This document shows, in pieces, positions 17,845 to 26,536 of a stretch of 64,000 nucleotides of DNA. The stretch covers positions 218,538 through 282,537 of the forward strand of contig CALIUY010000012.1 in assembly GCA_938048455.1 (NCBI GenBank), in the 5' to 3' direction. The position numbers and the translations under genes were made by a program. The DNA is from an uncultured Desulfobacterales bacterium (GTDB lineage: Bacteria; Desulfobacterota; Desulfobacteria; Desulfobacterales; SpSt-501). The notes below the pieces were generated by a model. The model searched no databases, was not told the origin of the DNA, and was given only the letters and a program-made list of their open reading frames with translations. How positions within the stretch are numbered: position 1 is the first letter of the stretch; the number at the start of each line of letters is the position of its first letter.

Positions 17845-19047
17845 TCAGTGCGGATGCCCGCCGCCCAGGGCCTCGCGCAGCCGTGACTCCGAGTCGATCA
17901 AGAAATTGGCGCTCGTGACCACGCGCTCGCCCGCGGCAAGGCCTTCGAGCACCTCGACGTCGTCCCCGGCCCGGACCCCCAGGCGCACCTCGCGGGGCTG
18001 AAGAAATCCCTGCGCCGCCTCCACGAAAACGATACGGCGCAACCCCGAGTCGATCACCGCGTTTCCGGGCACGCAGAGCCGCCGGCCCAAGGGGACGGCG
18101 ATTTCGACCTCGGTGAACATCTCGGGTTTGAGCAGACCCCGGGGGTTGGGAATCTCGTAACGCACGCGGGCGGTGCGGGTCTGAGGGTCGAGGGTCGGGT
18201 AGAGGTAACCGGCCCGGACGGTGAAGCGCTCCCCCGGGGCGGCGGAGAGCCGGACGACCGCCTCCTGGCCCGGCTGCAGCGCGGCAAGCTCGTTTTCGTA
18301 GATTTCGGCGCTCATCCAGACGACCGAAAGATCGACGATCTTGAAAAGCTCGGTCCCCGCTTCAACGAACTGGCCGCGGAGGACCCGTTTCTCCAACAGG
18401 TGCCCCTCGAGAGGGCTGTGGAGGGTGAGCGTGGTCTCGGCTGTGCCCCGTTCCTCGAGGCGGCGGATCTCGGATGCGGAGATTCCCCACAGCAGCAGAC
18501 GCCGCCGGGCCGCGGCGGCCAGCTCCCGTCCCGCAGCGGCGACTTCGGAGAAAGGGCTCCGCCCCCACTCCCGCTCCGCCCGGAGGGCGAGAAGGTATTC
18601 TTCCTGCGTGGCGACGAGCTCCGGACTGTAAATCGCAAGCAACGGCTCTCCCCGGCGCACGAAGCGGCCGGTGAAATCGGCGTGCAGCGCCTCGATCCAG
18701 CCGCCGATGCGCGCGGAGACGACCGCGATCCTTCGCTCGTCGGGCTCGATGCGGCCCACGGTACGGATCGTTTTCCGAAGGAACTTTTTCTCGACCGCGG
18801 CGAAGCGGATTCCGATCCGTTTTCCGACCTCGGGTGCGATCTCGACCGCTCCCGGCGGGATCTCGCGCGCCTTGCCTTCACGGCGCAGCTGATCGAGGGT
18901 CAGCCCTTTCAGCATTTCGAGATCGTCCCGGGGCGAAGGCGCTAAAGGAGCGGCCGGCCCCGGCGCGTGGGCATGCTGGGCCGGGGCGGGCCGGGAAAGG
19001 GAAAGGATCAGGCCGAGCGCAAGGAGGAGTGCGGCCGAGGCGTTCAT
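17845..19047 (-). CDS. cusB: CusB-type periplasmic adaptor (membrane fusion protein)
   Basis: This 400-residue protein bridges the RND pump and outer-membrane channel. It has a signal peptide (to about residue 24), a short His-containing N-terminus (QHAHAPG), the adaptor signature VGRIEPDERRIAVVSARIGGWIEALHADFTG split by lipoyl/barrel-sandwich halves, an alpha-hairpin (about 140-200) and LEGHLLEKRVLRGQFVEAGTELFKIVDL partly conserved after it. GGGAGGTC precedes the ATG. It overlaps the TolC-like gene by four bases. Confidence 0.92.
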   Translation of the reverse strand: MNASAALLLALGLILSLSRPAPAQHAHAPGPAAPLAPSPRDDLEMLKGLTLDQLRREGKAREIPPGAVEIAPEVGKRIGIRFAAVEKKFLRKTIRTVGRIEPDERRIAVVSARIGGWIEALHADFTGRFVRRGEPLLAIYSPELVATQEEYLLALRAEREWGRSPFSEVAAAGRELAAAARRRLLLWGISASEIRRLEERGTAETTLTLHSPLEGHLLEKRVLRGQFVEAGTELFKIVDLSVVWMSAEIYENELAALQPGQEAVVRLSAAPGERFTVRAGYLYPTLDPQTRTARVRYEIPNPRGLLKPEMFTEVEIAVPLGRRLCVPGNAVIDSGLRRIVFVEAAQGFLQPREVRLGVRAGDDVEVLEGLAAGERVVTSANFLIDSESRLREALGGGHPH

Positions 19048-20309
19048 TTCGACCTCCCGGAGGCGAGCGGTCCGCCGACGGCGGCCTCCAGCGCAGCGAT
19101 CGTCTTTGCGTATTCCGTCAACGCCTCATGGCCGTCGAGCTCGAGTCGGTGGAGCCGCAGGCGGGCGTCCACGACTTCGGCGAAACCGGTGCGGTCGACG
19201 CGGTAGGCGCTGAGGGTCGCTTCCAGCCGCAGCCGCGCCTGGGGAAGAATCCCCGAGCCGAAGAGCGCCATGCGGCGCTCGAGCGACTGCAAGCGGGCCT
19301 CGAGCCGGGCGATCCGGGCGAAGAGCTCGTTTTGCGCGGCTGCAAGACGGGATTCGGCGGCGCGCACGAGGGCGAGCTCCTCGGCGATGCGGCGCTCCTG
19401 CTTGGAGCGGTAGTAGATCGGAACGTTCATCTCGAGCATGCCGCTCACCATGTCGAGGCGGTCGTCCCGCTGGCCGTAGGCGAACTTGAGCGTGAAATCG
19501 GGATAGGCCGCGCGCCGGGCGCGCTCGACCTCGGCTCTGCGGGCGAGCACGGCGAGCCGGAGCGCGCGCAGCCCCGGGTTCTCCTCGGCGGCCCGCCGCC
19601 GGAGTTCCTCGAGAACGAGCCGCAGGGGCTCGAAGGCCGGGTCGACCGGTCGTTCCCACACCTCCCCGGCCGGGCGGTCGAGGAGCTCGGCGAGCCGCGC
19701 TTCGGCCGCCGTTTTCTGCTCCTCGAGGCGGAGCAGCTCATCGGCCATCCCCGTGATCTCGAGCTCCGTCCGCAGAAGTTCCTCCTGCAGCCCGCGCCCC
19801 ACGGCATAGCGGGCGCGGCCGATGCGAGCGAGCTCCTCGAGCAGCTCCCGGTTCCGGCGCGTCAGCTCGAGCGCGCGGTGGGTGTGGGAGAGCTCGTGAA
19901 AGGCCTCCTTCACCGCGGCCGCCACGCGGTTTTCCGTCTCTTCGGCCTCGGCACGGGCGGCCTGAGCCTCGAGCTCCGCGGCATCCACCGCGGCTTGGAG
20001 CTTTCCCGGGAAGGGAAACTTCTGCGCCAGGGAAAGCTCCTTGGCGGTCATGTCCTCCTCGTCCAGCTCGAGGTTTCGCGGCACGTTCAGGAGCCCGAGG
20101 CCGATGACGGGGTCCTCGAGTGCCCCGGCCTGCGGGATCCGTTCCCGCAAGGCGTTTTCCCGCTCGCGTGCGGCGCGGATCTCCGGGTTGCGGGCCATCG
20201 CCTCGCGGACCAGGGACTCGATTTCGAGGCCGGCGGCGCCGGCCGTGGAGAAGGCCGCCCCGACAGCGCCGAACCACAAGCCGAGGACACGCCAAGCCCG
20301 CATAGACAT
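19044..20309 (-). CDS. cusC: TolC/CusC-type outer-membrane efflux protein
   Basis: This 421-residue outer-membrane factor has a signal peptide (to about residue 25) and two long alpha-helical repeats with heptads (LEAQAARAEAEETENRVAAA; LVRAAESRLAAAQNELFARI), the pattern of TolC channels. It is the first gene of the four-gene cus operon and starts with MSM after GGAAAGGGG. The symbol is assigned by operon position and fold, not by a specific CusC signature. Confidence 0.88.
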   Translation of the reverse strand: MSMRAWRVLGLWFGAVGAAFSTAGAAGLEIESLVREAMARNPEIRAARERENALRERIPQAGALEDPVIGLGLLNVPRNLELDEEDMTAKELSLAQKFPFPGKLQAAVDAAELEAQAARAEAEETENRVAAAVKEAFHELSHTHRALELTRRNRELLEELARIGRARYAVGRGLQEELLRTELEITGMADELLRLEEQKTAAEARLAELLDRPAGEVWERPVDPAFEPLRLVLEELRRRAAEENPGLRALRLAVLARRAEVERARRAAYPDFTLKFAYGQRDDRLDMVSGMLEMNVPIYYRSKQERRIAEELALVRAAESRLAAAQNELFARIARLEARLQSLERRMALFGSGILPQARLRLEATLSAYRVDRTGFAEVVDARLRLHRLELDGHEALTEYAKTIAALEAAVGGPLASGRSK

Positions 20310-20351
20310 CTTTTCCCCTTTCCGCGGGGTTTCTGTCCGGCTTCAATCTGT

Positions 20352-20384
20352 CGTATACCCTAATGATGCAGAGGGGGATGTCAA
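20352..20384 (-). promoter_or_regulatory. Long-spacer promoter with dyad upstream of cus operon
   Basis: On the minus strand, a consensus TTGACA (20379-20384) and TATACG (20352-20357) are 21 bases apart, too long for normal sigma-70 spacing. The spacer contains a CCCT/AGGG inverted repeat. This layout is characteristic of MerR/CueR-type metal-activated promoters (spacers of 19-20), though CsoR-like repression is also possible. No regulator gene is adjacent. Confidence 0.45.
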
Positions 20385-20415
20385 TTTCGCGGCCGGGAAC
20401 CGTGGACGCCGAGCC

Positions 20416-21372
20416 TCAAGCCCCCGTTTCTTTTTGCGTCGTCGGGATGGAGAGGTAAATCAGCCGTTTCATTTCGCGGCGGCCGTGGGTGACGGTGTCG
20501 AGAACGAAGCCGCAGCTGAGGCTCAAAAAGGCGAGGATCATGAGTCCGGTCGCGAGGATCGCGGTCGGAAAGCGGGGGACGAGGCCCGTTTCGAGATAGG
20601 TGGCGACGATCGGGACGGCCAGCAAGATCGCGGTGAGCGAGAGCACCCCGGCGATGATCGAGAAGAAGGCGAGCGGCCGCTCCTCCTTGAAGAGGTCGAG
20701 AATCATCATCAGGATGCGGAAGCCGTCGCGGTAGGTGCGGAGCTTGCTTGCCGAGCCCGCGGGCCGGGCGCGGTAGGGCGTGGCGACTTCGGCGGTCGGC
20801 ATGCGCAGCTCGAGGGCGTGCACGGAGAGCTCGGTTTCGATCTCGAAGCCGGTCGAGAGGGCGGGGAAGGATTTGACGAAACGCCGCGAGAAGACACGGT
20901 AGCCGGAGAGGATGTCGCGGAAGGTGCGGCCGAAGCAGAGTCCGAGAAAGCCCGTGAGGAGATCGTTTCCCAACCGGTGGCCGGGCCGGAAGGCCGACCC
21001 CTCGTAGGTGGTGAGCCGGGATCCGACGACCATGTCGAGTCGCTCCGCGAGGAGCTTTTGGATCATGGCCGGGGCGCTTTGCGCGTCGTAGGTCCCGTCC
21101 CCGTCGGCGAGAACGTAGATGTCGGCCTCGACGTCGGCGAACATGCGGCGCACGACGTGGCCCTTGCCCTGGCGGGTCTCGCGGCGCACCAGCGCGCCGG
21201 CCGCGGCCGCGACTTCGGCCGTGCGGTCGGTCGAATTGTTGTCGTAGACGTAGATTGCGGCCTGGGGCAGGGCGCGGCGGAAGTCGTGCACCACCTGGGC
21301 GATCGCCGCCTCCTCGTTGTAGCAGGGAAGAATCACGGCCGTACGCGGCGCCGGAAGGCTGTCGCGATCCAT
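20416..21372 (-). CDS. Family 2 glycosyltransferase, polyprenyl-phosphate sugar transferase type
   Basis: This 318-residue protein has a GT-A domain (TAVILPCYNEEAAIAQVV, YVYDNNSTDRT, YVLADGDGTYDAQSAP) followed by two C-terminal membrane segments (about 235-260 and 270-295). It resembles the DPM1/GtrB group that loads sugars onto polyprenyl phosphate at the inner membrane. SGYRVFSRRFVKSFP is typical of the group. A GGGAGG sequence precedes the ATG. The downstream position after the multi-TM protein by 13 bases suggests donor synthesis and transfer in one lipid-linked glycosylation step. Confidence 0.88.
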   Translation of the reverse strand: MDRDSLPAPRTAVILPCYNEEAAIAQVVHDFRRALPQAAIYVYDNNSTDRTAEVAAAAGALVRRETRQGKGHVVRRMFADVEADIYVLADGDGTYDAQSAPAMIQKLLAERLDMVVGSRLTTYEGSAFRPGHRLGNDLLTGFLGLCFGRTFRDILSGYRVFSRRFVKSFPALSTGFEIETELSVHALELRMPTAEVATPYRARPAGSASKLRTYRDGFRILMMILDLFKEERPLAFFSIIAGVLSLTAILLAVPIVATYLETGLVPRFPTAILATGLMILAFLSLSCGFVLDTVTHGRREMKRLIYLSIPTTQKETGA

Positions 21373-21385
21373 GGAGAGCCTCCCT

Positions 21386-22987
21386 TCAGGGGGTCGCCCG
21401 CCGGGTCACCCGGCAGAGAAAGAAGGGGTGCTCCGGCTGGGGTTCGATGCCGGGGACGAAGCCCTGGCAGGATTCACGGTCCAAGGCGAGCCCGTAGAAC
21501 TCGAGGGCGTGCAACGCGTGCCACTCCTCGTAGATGCGATAGAGCAGGAGAAGCGGACCCTGGTGCTCCGCCACCGCGCGCATCATCCGGCGGTCGGTTT
21601 CGTTCAGCTTGGGCGAGGGTCCGGTCACGAAGCCCTGAATGCGCAGAAAGCGCGCCTCCGGGGGAAAGGAAGGGATCAGGTAGCCGACCGGGTCGTGTCC
21701 CGTCACGAGAACGATCGCCTGGCGCTCGGCGGCAAGCGGGGGAAGCGCGATGTCGAAGTAGTCCTCCGTCCAGGGTCTTCTTCCCCAGTGGCCGGGATCG
21801 AGGGTGAGAACGAGGAAAGCGACGGCGGCGAGCGCGGCGGCCTTGATCCGCCGCGGCCTGCGGAGGAGCCGGGCAAGCAGGAAATAGATGGTGAGCGGGG
21901 TGAGGTACTCGCAGACGACCGCGTAGCGGTAGACGGAGAAGAGCTTCATCCACAAGAGAAAGGAGACGAGGAGAAAGGTGACGAAAAACCCGGCGAGCCC
22001 GGAGGAGGGAGGCTCTTCGCCCGCGGCGGCGTTCGCCCCGCGAAGCAGGCGACGGACCTCCACGATCATGGCGGCGACCAGAAGCACGTAAAGCAGGGGA
22101 AAACGCAGGTCGCGAAAGCCCACCTCGCCCACGCGGGTGGGCTCCACGTTGAACCAGAAGGGGAAGAGCAGCCACATCGCCGGGCCGCGCGGGATGAAGC
22201 GCTCGTCGCGGTAGGAGCCCTCCGCCCCCCAGGGGGAGCGGAACCACTCGTTGAAGTAGGGAAAGACGGGGTTTTCAAACCGCCGCCACATCGCGAGCAG
22301 CCAGAAGCCCCCGGTCGCCGCGATTCCAAGCAGGACCCCGATGCCGAAGAGAAAGGCGAGGGTGAAGCGTCTTCGGAAGGGCCACGGAAAGGCGAAGAGC
22401 GCCGTGCAGAGGCCCACGCAGTAGATGGCGAAAGGAAGCTTCACCCCACAGGCCGAACCGGCGAGCACGCCGGCCGCGAGCGCAACCGGAGCGCCGCCGG
22501 CGAGAGGGCCGCCGAGCCGTTCCCGGAACCTGACCAGCAGAAAGACCGCCCCAAGCACCGGAAGGCTCACGACGGTGTCGCCGAAGCTCGTTCCGATCTC
22601 GGCCAGGTGAATCATGCCGAGCATCGCCCCCGCGGTCAGCGCCAGGCAGAACCAGCGGGCTTTCGCCGAATCCGCGGGTTCGATCGCCCGCCGGGTGATG
22701 GCGTAGAGGAGCCAGGCGTTCAGGCCGGGGAGAAATCCCAGCAGAAAGCCGACCGTTTTGGGCGGCAGACGAGTGACGGCATGGTAGAAGGGGATGTAGA
22801 GCAGGGGGTTGTAATAGGTGGCCACATGGGCGACGGCGACGTCATGGTCCAGACGGTCGAAGAGAAAGGCGAAGGGGTTGTAGTAATGGTAGTTCCGTAG
22901 ATCCCAGGAGATGTCCTGGCCGAGTCCCAGGACCGAGGCCCCGAAGGCGAAGGGGGTGAGGAAGAGAAGGATGCGGATCGTGGCCAT
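21386..22987 (-). CDS. Multi-spanning membrane protein, GT-C glycosyltransferase-like
   Basis: This 533-residue protein has about ten or more hydrophobic segments. The N-terminal loop DISWDLRNYHYYNPFAFLFDR, split by an Asp and Arg pair, resembles the acidic first periplasmic loop of GT-C enzymes that use polyprenyl-phosphate sugars. The last 130 residues are a soluble periplasmic-type domain. No exact family is recognised. Partnership with the adjacent polyprenyl-phosphate GT2 gene supports a role in transferring a lipid-linked sugar outside the inner membrane. The acceptor is unknown. Confidence 0.65.
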   Translation of the reverse strand: MATIRILLFLTPFAFGASVLGLGQDISWDLRNYHYYNPFAFLFDRLDHDVAVAHVATYYNPLLYIPFYHAVTRLPPKTVGFLLGFLPGLNAWLLYAITRRAIEPADSAKARWFCLALTAGAMLGMIHLAEIGTSFGDTVVSLPVLGAVFLLVRFRERLGGPLAGGAPVALAAGVLAGSACGVKLPFAIYCVGLCTALFAFPWPFRRRFTLAFLFGIGVLLGIAATGGFWLLAMWRRFENPVFPYFNEWFRSPWGAEGSYRDERFIPRGPAMWLLFPFWFNVEPTRVGEVGFRDLRFPLLYVLLVAAMIVEVRRLLRGANAAAGEEPPSSGLAGFFVTFLLVSFLLWMKLFSVYRYAVVCEYLTPLTIYFLLARLLRRPRRIKAAALAAVAFLVLTLDPGHWGRRPWTEDYFDIALPPLAAERQAIVLVTGHDPVGYLIPSFPPEARFLRIQGFVTGPSPKLNETDRRMMRAVAEHQGPLLLLYRIYEEWHALHALEFYGLALDRESCQGFVPGIEPQPEHPFFLCRVTRRATP

Positions 22988-23059
22988 GGGGTCGCCCGAA
23001 GCGAACGGGACTTCCCCATAGCCCAGAGCCCGAACCCTGTCAAACGAAGGATTTCGGAG

Positions 23060-23272
23060 TCAGGCGCAGGCGGCCGCCTCTCTTGCCGTCCCGGCGGCGA
23101 GGGAATGCTCCTGCTCCGGGCAGCGGGAACAGTCGAGGGCGAGGTTCGCCGCCGCCGCCGCTCCGAGGCAGCCCCGGTAGAGGGGGCAGCCCGTCTCGCG
23201 CGGCGGGGGGTCTTCCTCGAGCTGCGGGGTGAGCCTCAGGAATTGAGGGCCGACGACGCGTGCGGTCTTCAC
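23060..23272 (-). CDS. Small Cys-rich protein (70 residues)
   Basis: A short ORF with a GTG start at 23272, selected because GGGGAGGA precedes it by about 6 bases. It encodes a 70-residue protein with a CPLYRGC motif and a later CSRCP motif (residues about 29-52), a spacing suggestive of a small zinc or Fe-S site. Comparable tiny proteins with C-P-L-(F/Y)-x2-C and C-x2-C are frequent in anaerobic proteobacteria; the function is unknown to me. The reading frame stays open upstream, so the start is inferred. Confidence 0.5.
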   Translation of the reverse strand: MKTARVVGPQFLRLTPQLEEDPPPRETGCPLYRGCLGAAAAANLALDCSRCPEQEHSLAAGTAREAAACA

Positions 23273-23370
23273 GGAGTCCTCCCCACCGGGCTGATGCACC
23301 TTCTCCGATCCGGAGTATCGCCCTTTCGGAAAATCCCTTGAGGGTTTTTTGATCCGCCGGGCTTTGGAAA

Positions 23371-23553
23371 TCAGCAGCTGCCGAGGCGGCAGGAAGATCC
23401 CTTTTTCCCGGAAAAAATCCCGCCAGGAATGACGAAGGCCCAGACGCCCGCAGCCCCCAACGCCAGCACGAGAAGCGCATAGGGGATGAAGAGGTTGACC
23501 GCCGTGAACGCCGCCAGGATGACCATCGCGGAGACTGCGCAGATCGCTTTCAT
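23371..23553 (-). CDS. Small membrane protein (60 residues)
   Basis: This 60-residue ORF starts with ATG after AGGAGGGATTCC. It has two hydrophobic segments (about 4-20 and 23-42) and a Gly/Lys/Cys tail ending CRLGSC. It is not a recognised family. The excellent ribosome-binding site and hydrophobic composition favour a real gene. It sits between methylglyoxal synthase and the small Cys-rich protein, all on the minus strand. Confidence 0.6.
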   Translation of the reverse strand: MKAICAVSAMVILAAFTAVNLFIPYALLVLALGAAGVWAFVIPGGIFSGKKGSSCRLGSC

Positions 23554-23627
23554 CGGAATCCCTCCTCTTCGGAAGGGGTGTGCCCATGCTAAGCACCGGA
23601 AAGCGTAGGGCAAGGTCGGATCTCCGC

Positions 23628-24062
23628 CTAACCCGTCACGCGCATGGCGGCCTGGGCGTCGCCTGCGGCCGGGCGGTAGTCGCGGTGGAAGAGATCGCTC
23701 GAGATGAGGTAGTCGGCGGTCGCGCGGTTGCAGGCGATGGCGACGTTATAGAGAACCGCCATGCGCAGGAGGGCCTTCACGTCCACGTCGTGCGGGTGGG
23801 CGGTCATCGGGTCCCAGAAAAAGATCAGGATGTCGAGCTCGCCTCCGGCGATCATCGCCCCGAGCTGCTGGTCGCCGCCGAGGGGTCCGCTCTTCAGCAG
23901 GCGGATCTCGAGATCGCAGGCCTCGGACAGGATCCTGCCCGTGGTGCCCGTCGCCCAGAGCGCATGGCGCGAGAGGGTCACACGGTTGAAGCGCACCCAC
24001 TCCAAAAGGTCTTTCTTGCGCTCGTCGTGGGCGACGAGCCCGATGCGTCGTCGGGAACTCAT
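23628..24062 (-). CDS. mgsA: Methylglyoxal synthase
   Basis: MgsA (144 residues) converts dihydroxyacetone phosphate to methylglyoxal and phosphate, a glycolytic bypass under phosphate limitation. The motifs IGLVAHDERKKDLLEWV, ATGTTGRIL, KSGPLGGDQQLGAMI with the catalytic Asp, and FFWDPMTAHPHDVDVKAL are all present. Length is normal. GGAGGAGGG lies 3 bases before the ATG. It is divergent from the hydrolase gene across a 256-base spacer (24063-24318) in which I found no clear site. Confidence 0.96.
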   Translation of the reverse strand: MSSRRRIGLVAHDERKKDLLEWVRFNRVTLSRHALWATGTTGRILSEACDLEIRLLKSGPLGGDQQLGAMIAGGELDILIFFWDPMTAHPHDVDVKALLRMAVLYNVAIACNRATADYLISSDLFHRDYRPAAGDAQAAMRVTG

Positions 24063-24318
24063 GAACCCTCCTCCGACGGGCGGAGGTTTTGGCCGAGCCT
24101 CTTCCGCCCGAATGGAGAAAAAGAGTCGTCTTTCCAGGTTGGCGCGACGTTAGCCGAAGGTTCGAAATGGGTTGGGCGGCCGATCCGCCGACGGTTTCGC
24201 GATTGACACCTTTTCCCCTTCCTGCCAAGTTGCCGGCGAGGGCCGAAGCCGGTTCCCGTTCCCGTGCCCGCACCTTTGGGACGACACCGGCGTCCTTCCC
24301 CGCGGCGAGGTCGGCTTC

Positions 24319-25161
24319 ATGCTTTCGGCGCTGAAAATCCTGTTGCTCCTTTACCTGGGCTGGTGCTTCGTTCTCTTTGCGCTGCAGCGCCAGGTGCTCT
24401 TTCCCCGCTGGATGATCCCCGCGCCCGAAGAGCCTGCGTTCGAAGGGCGGGACTTCGAGCGCTGGTGGCTTTCCGCCTCCTTCGGCCGCGTCGAGGCCTG
24501 GTACCTTCCTCCGCCGGCGAACCCGGAGCCCTCCCCGGCGATCCTTTTCGCCCACGGCAACGGCGAGCTGATCGACTTCTGGCCCGAAACGCTGGGCCGA
24601 TTCCGGGAGCTCGGCCTTGCGCTTCTGCTCGTCGAGTACCCCGGCTACGGGCGCTCGGAGGGTTCCCCCTCGCAGCGACGGATCGCCGAGGCCTTCGATC
24701 TCGCCTACGACCGGCTCGTCTCCCGGCCCGAGGTCGACCGCGGCCGCATCGTTTTTCTGGGCCGCTCGCTCGGCGGCGGGGCGGTCTGCGATCTTTCTTT
24801 GCGGCGTCCCGCCGCGGGGCTCATCCTGCTCTCCAGCTTCACGAGCGTGAAGGCCTTCGCCGCGCGCTATTTCGCCCCGCCGTTTCTCCTCCGCGACCCC
24901 TTCGACAACCTCGCCGCGCTCGAGCGCTACTCCGGGCCGGTGCTCCTGATGCACGGAAGACACGACGAGATCGTCCCGTTCGGCCATGCGGAAAAACTTC
25001 GGAACGTCTCCCGCCGCGCAAGGCTCATCGCCTACGAGGCGGGGCACAACGACTGCCCGCCCGAGGGAGAACGCTTTTTTCGGGACGTCGAACGTTTCCT
25101 CCGGGAGGAAGGCCTCCTGAGGGGGGAAGGCCCTCCGCGGGAAGGCGCGAGCGATCCATGA
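24319..25161 (+). CDS. Membrane-anchored alpha/beta hydrolase
   Basis: This 280-residue protein starts with one membrane anchor (LKILLLLYLGWCFVLFALQ) and has an alpha/beta-hydrolase fold of the YfhR/ABHD13 type: ILFAHGNGELIDFWP, VEYPGYGRSEG, nucleophile elbow GRSLGGG (Ser about residue 154), HGRHDEIVP with the acid, and AGHNDCP with the catalytic His. It probably acts as a serine hydrolase on the periplasmic or cytoplasmic membrane face; substrate unknown. The ATG at 24319 is chosen because the anchor then starts the protein; the upstream extension is non-hydrophobic and improbable. It overlaps the next gene by four bases. Confidence 0.85.
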   Translation: MLSALKILLLLYLGWCFVLFALQRQVLFPRWMIPAPEEPAFEGRDFERWWLSASFGRVEAWYLPPPANPEPSPAILFAHGNGELIDFWPETLGRFRELGLALLLVEYPGYGRSEGSPSQRRIAEAFDLAYDRLVSRPEVDRGRIVFLGRSLGGGAVCDLSLRRPAAGLILLSSFTSVKAFAARYFAPPFLLRDPFDNLAALERYSGPVLLMHGRHDEIVPFGHAEKLRNVSRRARLIAYEAGHNDCPPEGERFFRDVERFLREEGLLRGEGPPREGASDP

Positions 25162-25805
25162 GCGGCACAGAATTCGGCCGCCGGCCGGCGGCGGACACCA
25201 CCGTCTTTCTTGTGCGCCACGGGCATGTGCACAATCCGGGGCGCATCCTCTACGGCCGGTTGCCGCGATTTTCCTTGAGCGCCCGCGGCCGGGAAGAGGC
25301 GCTCCGGGCGGCGCGGCTGCTGGCCGCGATCCCCCTGCAGGCCCTCTACGCGAGCCCGCGGCTGAGGGCACGGCAGACGGCACGTGCGATCGCCGCCCCG
25401 CAGGCGGGCCTTGCCGTCCGCATCTCGCGGCTGATCGACGAGGTCTACACGCGTTTCGAAGGCGAGCCGCTGGAGATCCTCAGCGTGCGCCGCGACGATT
25501 TTTATACCGGCGAGGGTCCGCCTTACGAGCAGCCGCAGGATATCGTGCGGCGCATGGTGCGTTTCCTCGGGCTCCTGCGGCGGCGGCACGAAGGAGGGGC
25601 GGTGGCCGCCGTCACCCACGGGGACGTCATCGCCTTCACCCTGCTCTGGGCGATGGGAGAGGAGCTTCACCCGCAGAACAAGGCCCGTCTTCGTCTTGCC
25701 GGCGCGAGCGGCTACCCCCCGACCGGATCGGTCGTGCGCCTGATCCTTCCTGCCGCGGGTCCGCCGCGGGTTTCGCAGATCGCCTTTCTCGCAGAGCGAC
25801 CCTGA
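25158..25805 (+). CDS. Histidine phosphatase family protein
   Basis: This 215-residue protein belongs to the phosphoglycerate mutase/histidine phosphatase superfamily: the catalytic loop FLVRHGHVHNPGRILYGR near residue 18, YASPRLRARQTA near 65, and AVTHGDVIAF near 155 with the second His. LYGRLPRFSLSARG resembles cobalamin-phosphatase-like and 2-phosphoglycerate-mutase-like members, so the substrate is uncertain. Translationally coupled to the hydrolase gene through ATGA. Its stop is 24 bases from the stop of the convergent PIG-L gene. Confidence 0.85.
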   Translation: MSGTEFGRRPAADTTVFLVRHGHVHNPGRILYGRLPRFSLSARGREEALRAARLLAAIPLQALYASPRLRARQTARAIAAPQAGLAVRISRLIDEVYTRFEGEPLEILSVRRDDFYTGEGPPYEQPQDIVRRMVRFLGLLRRRHEGGAVAAVTHGDVIAFTLLWAMGEELHPQNKARLRLAGASGYPPTGSVVRLILPAAGPPRVSQIAFLAERP

Positions 25806-25829
25806 TCCCCGCCGAGCGCGGAAGGCTCC

Positions 25830-26525
25830 TCAGGGCGGGGCTTCCACGCGGTGAAACCCCTCGGCCAACCCGAAGGACTCGCCGGCCGCCGTCTCGCGGC
25901 AGCGCTCGCGCAGCCAGGCTACGGGGTCGCCGCGGGGGAAATCGCGAAGCTGGCTTTGGTGGCAGCGCAGGGCGGCGATCTTGAGATCGAAGGTTTCCGT
26001 GATGTCGACCCGGCAGTTGATCTCCTCGGACCCCCAGCAATAGATCTCGCGCACTTTGTGCGGAGCGAGCCCCTCGGCCAACAGCTCGGGGAAGGATAGC
26101 CGGTCGCGGGCGCAGGGGAAGACGGCGTCCAGGACGACCTGGCCGACGATGCGGTGGTCGCGGTGCCAGAGGTAGCGGCGGTAGGGGTCCGAGGTGAGAA
26201 CGACGCGCGGGCGGTAGCGACGGATCTGGCGCACGAGCAGCCGCCGGAAATCGGCGCAGTCCTCCAGGCCCTGGTCGGGAAGTCGCAGGAAAACCGCCTC
26301 GCGCACGCCGAGCAGAGCGCAGGCCGCGCGCTGTTCCTCCTCGCGGATCGCGGCCAGGGCCTCGGGCGTAAGCTCCGGGTCGCTCGTTCCCTTCTCGCCG
26401 CTCGTGCAGAGCACATAGACCACGGATTTCCCCTCGCGGATCCAACGGGCGATCGTGCCGGCGGCCCCGAACTCGCAGTCGTCCGGGTGGGCGGCGATGG
26501 CCAGCACGTCGGCGGGGGCGCTCAC
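25830..26525 (-). CDS. PIG-L family deacetylase (MshB/BshB-like)
   Basis: This 231-residue zinc-dependent N-deacetylase has AAHPDDCEFGAAGT (His13, Asp15, Asp16) and WHRDHR (about residues 120-125), the metal-binding and catalytic motifs of PIG-L/LmbE enzymes. Family members remove acetyl groups from GlcNAc conjugates, including MshB in mycothiol and BshB in bacillithiol synthesis. The GTG start at 26525 follows AAGGA by 7 bases. It is the last gene of a four-gene coupled operon and lies 11 bases after the GT4 gene, whose product could make its substrate. The substrate is inferred, not shown. Confidence 0.85.
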   Translation of the reverse strand: MSAPADVLAIAAHPDDCEFGAAGTIARWIREGKSVVYVLCTSGEKGTSDPELTPEALAAIREEEQRAACALLGVREAVFLRLPDQGLEDCADFRRLLVRQIRRYRPRVVLTSDPYRRYLWHRDHRIVGQVVLDAVFPCARDRLSFPELLAEGLAPHKVREIYCWGSEEINCRVDITETFDLKIAALRCHQSQLRDFPRGDPVAWLRERCRETAAGESFGLAEGFHRVEAPP

Positions 26526-26536
26526 GGGGAGTTCCT

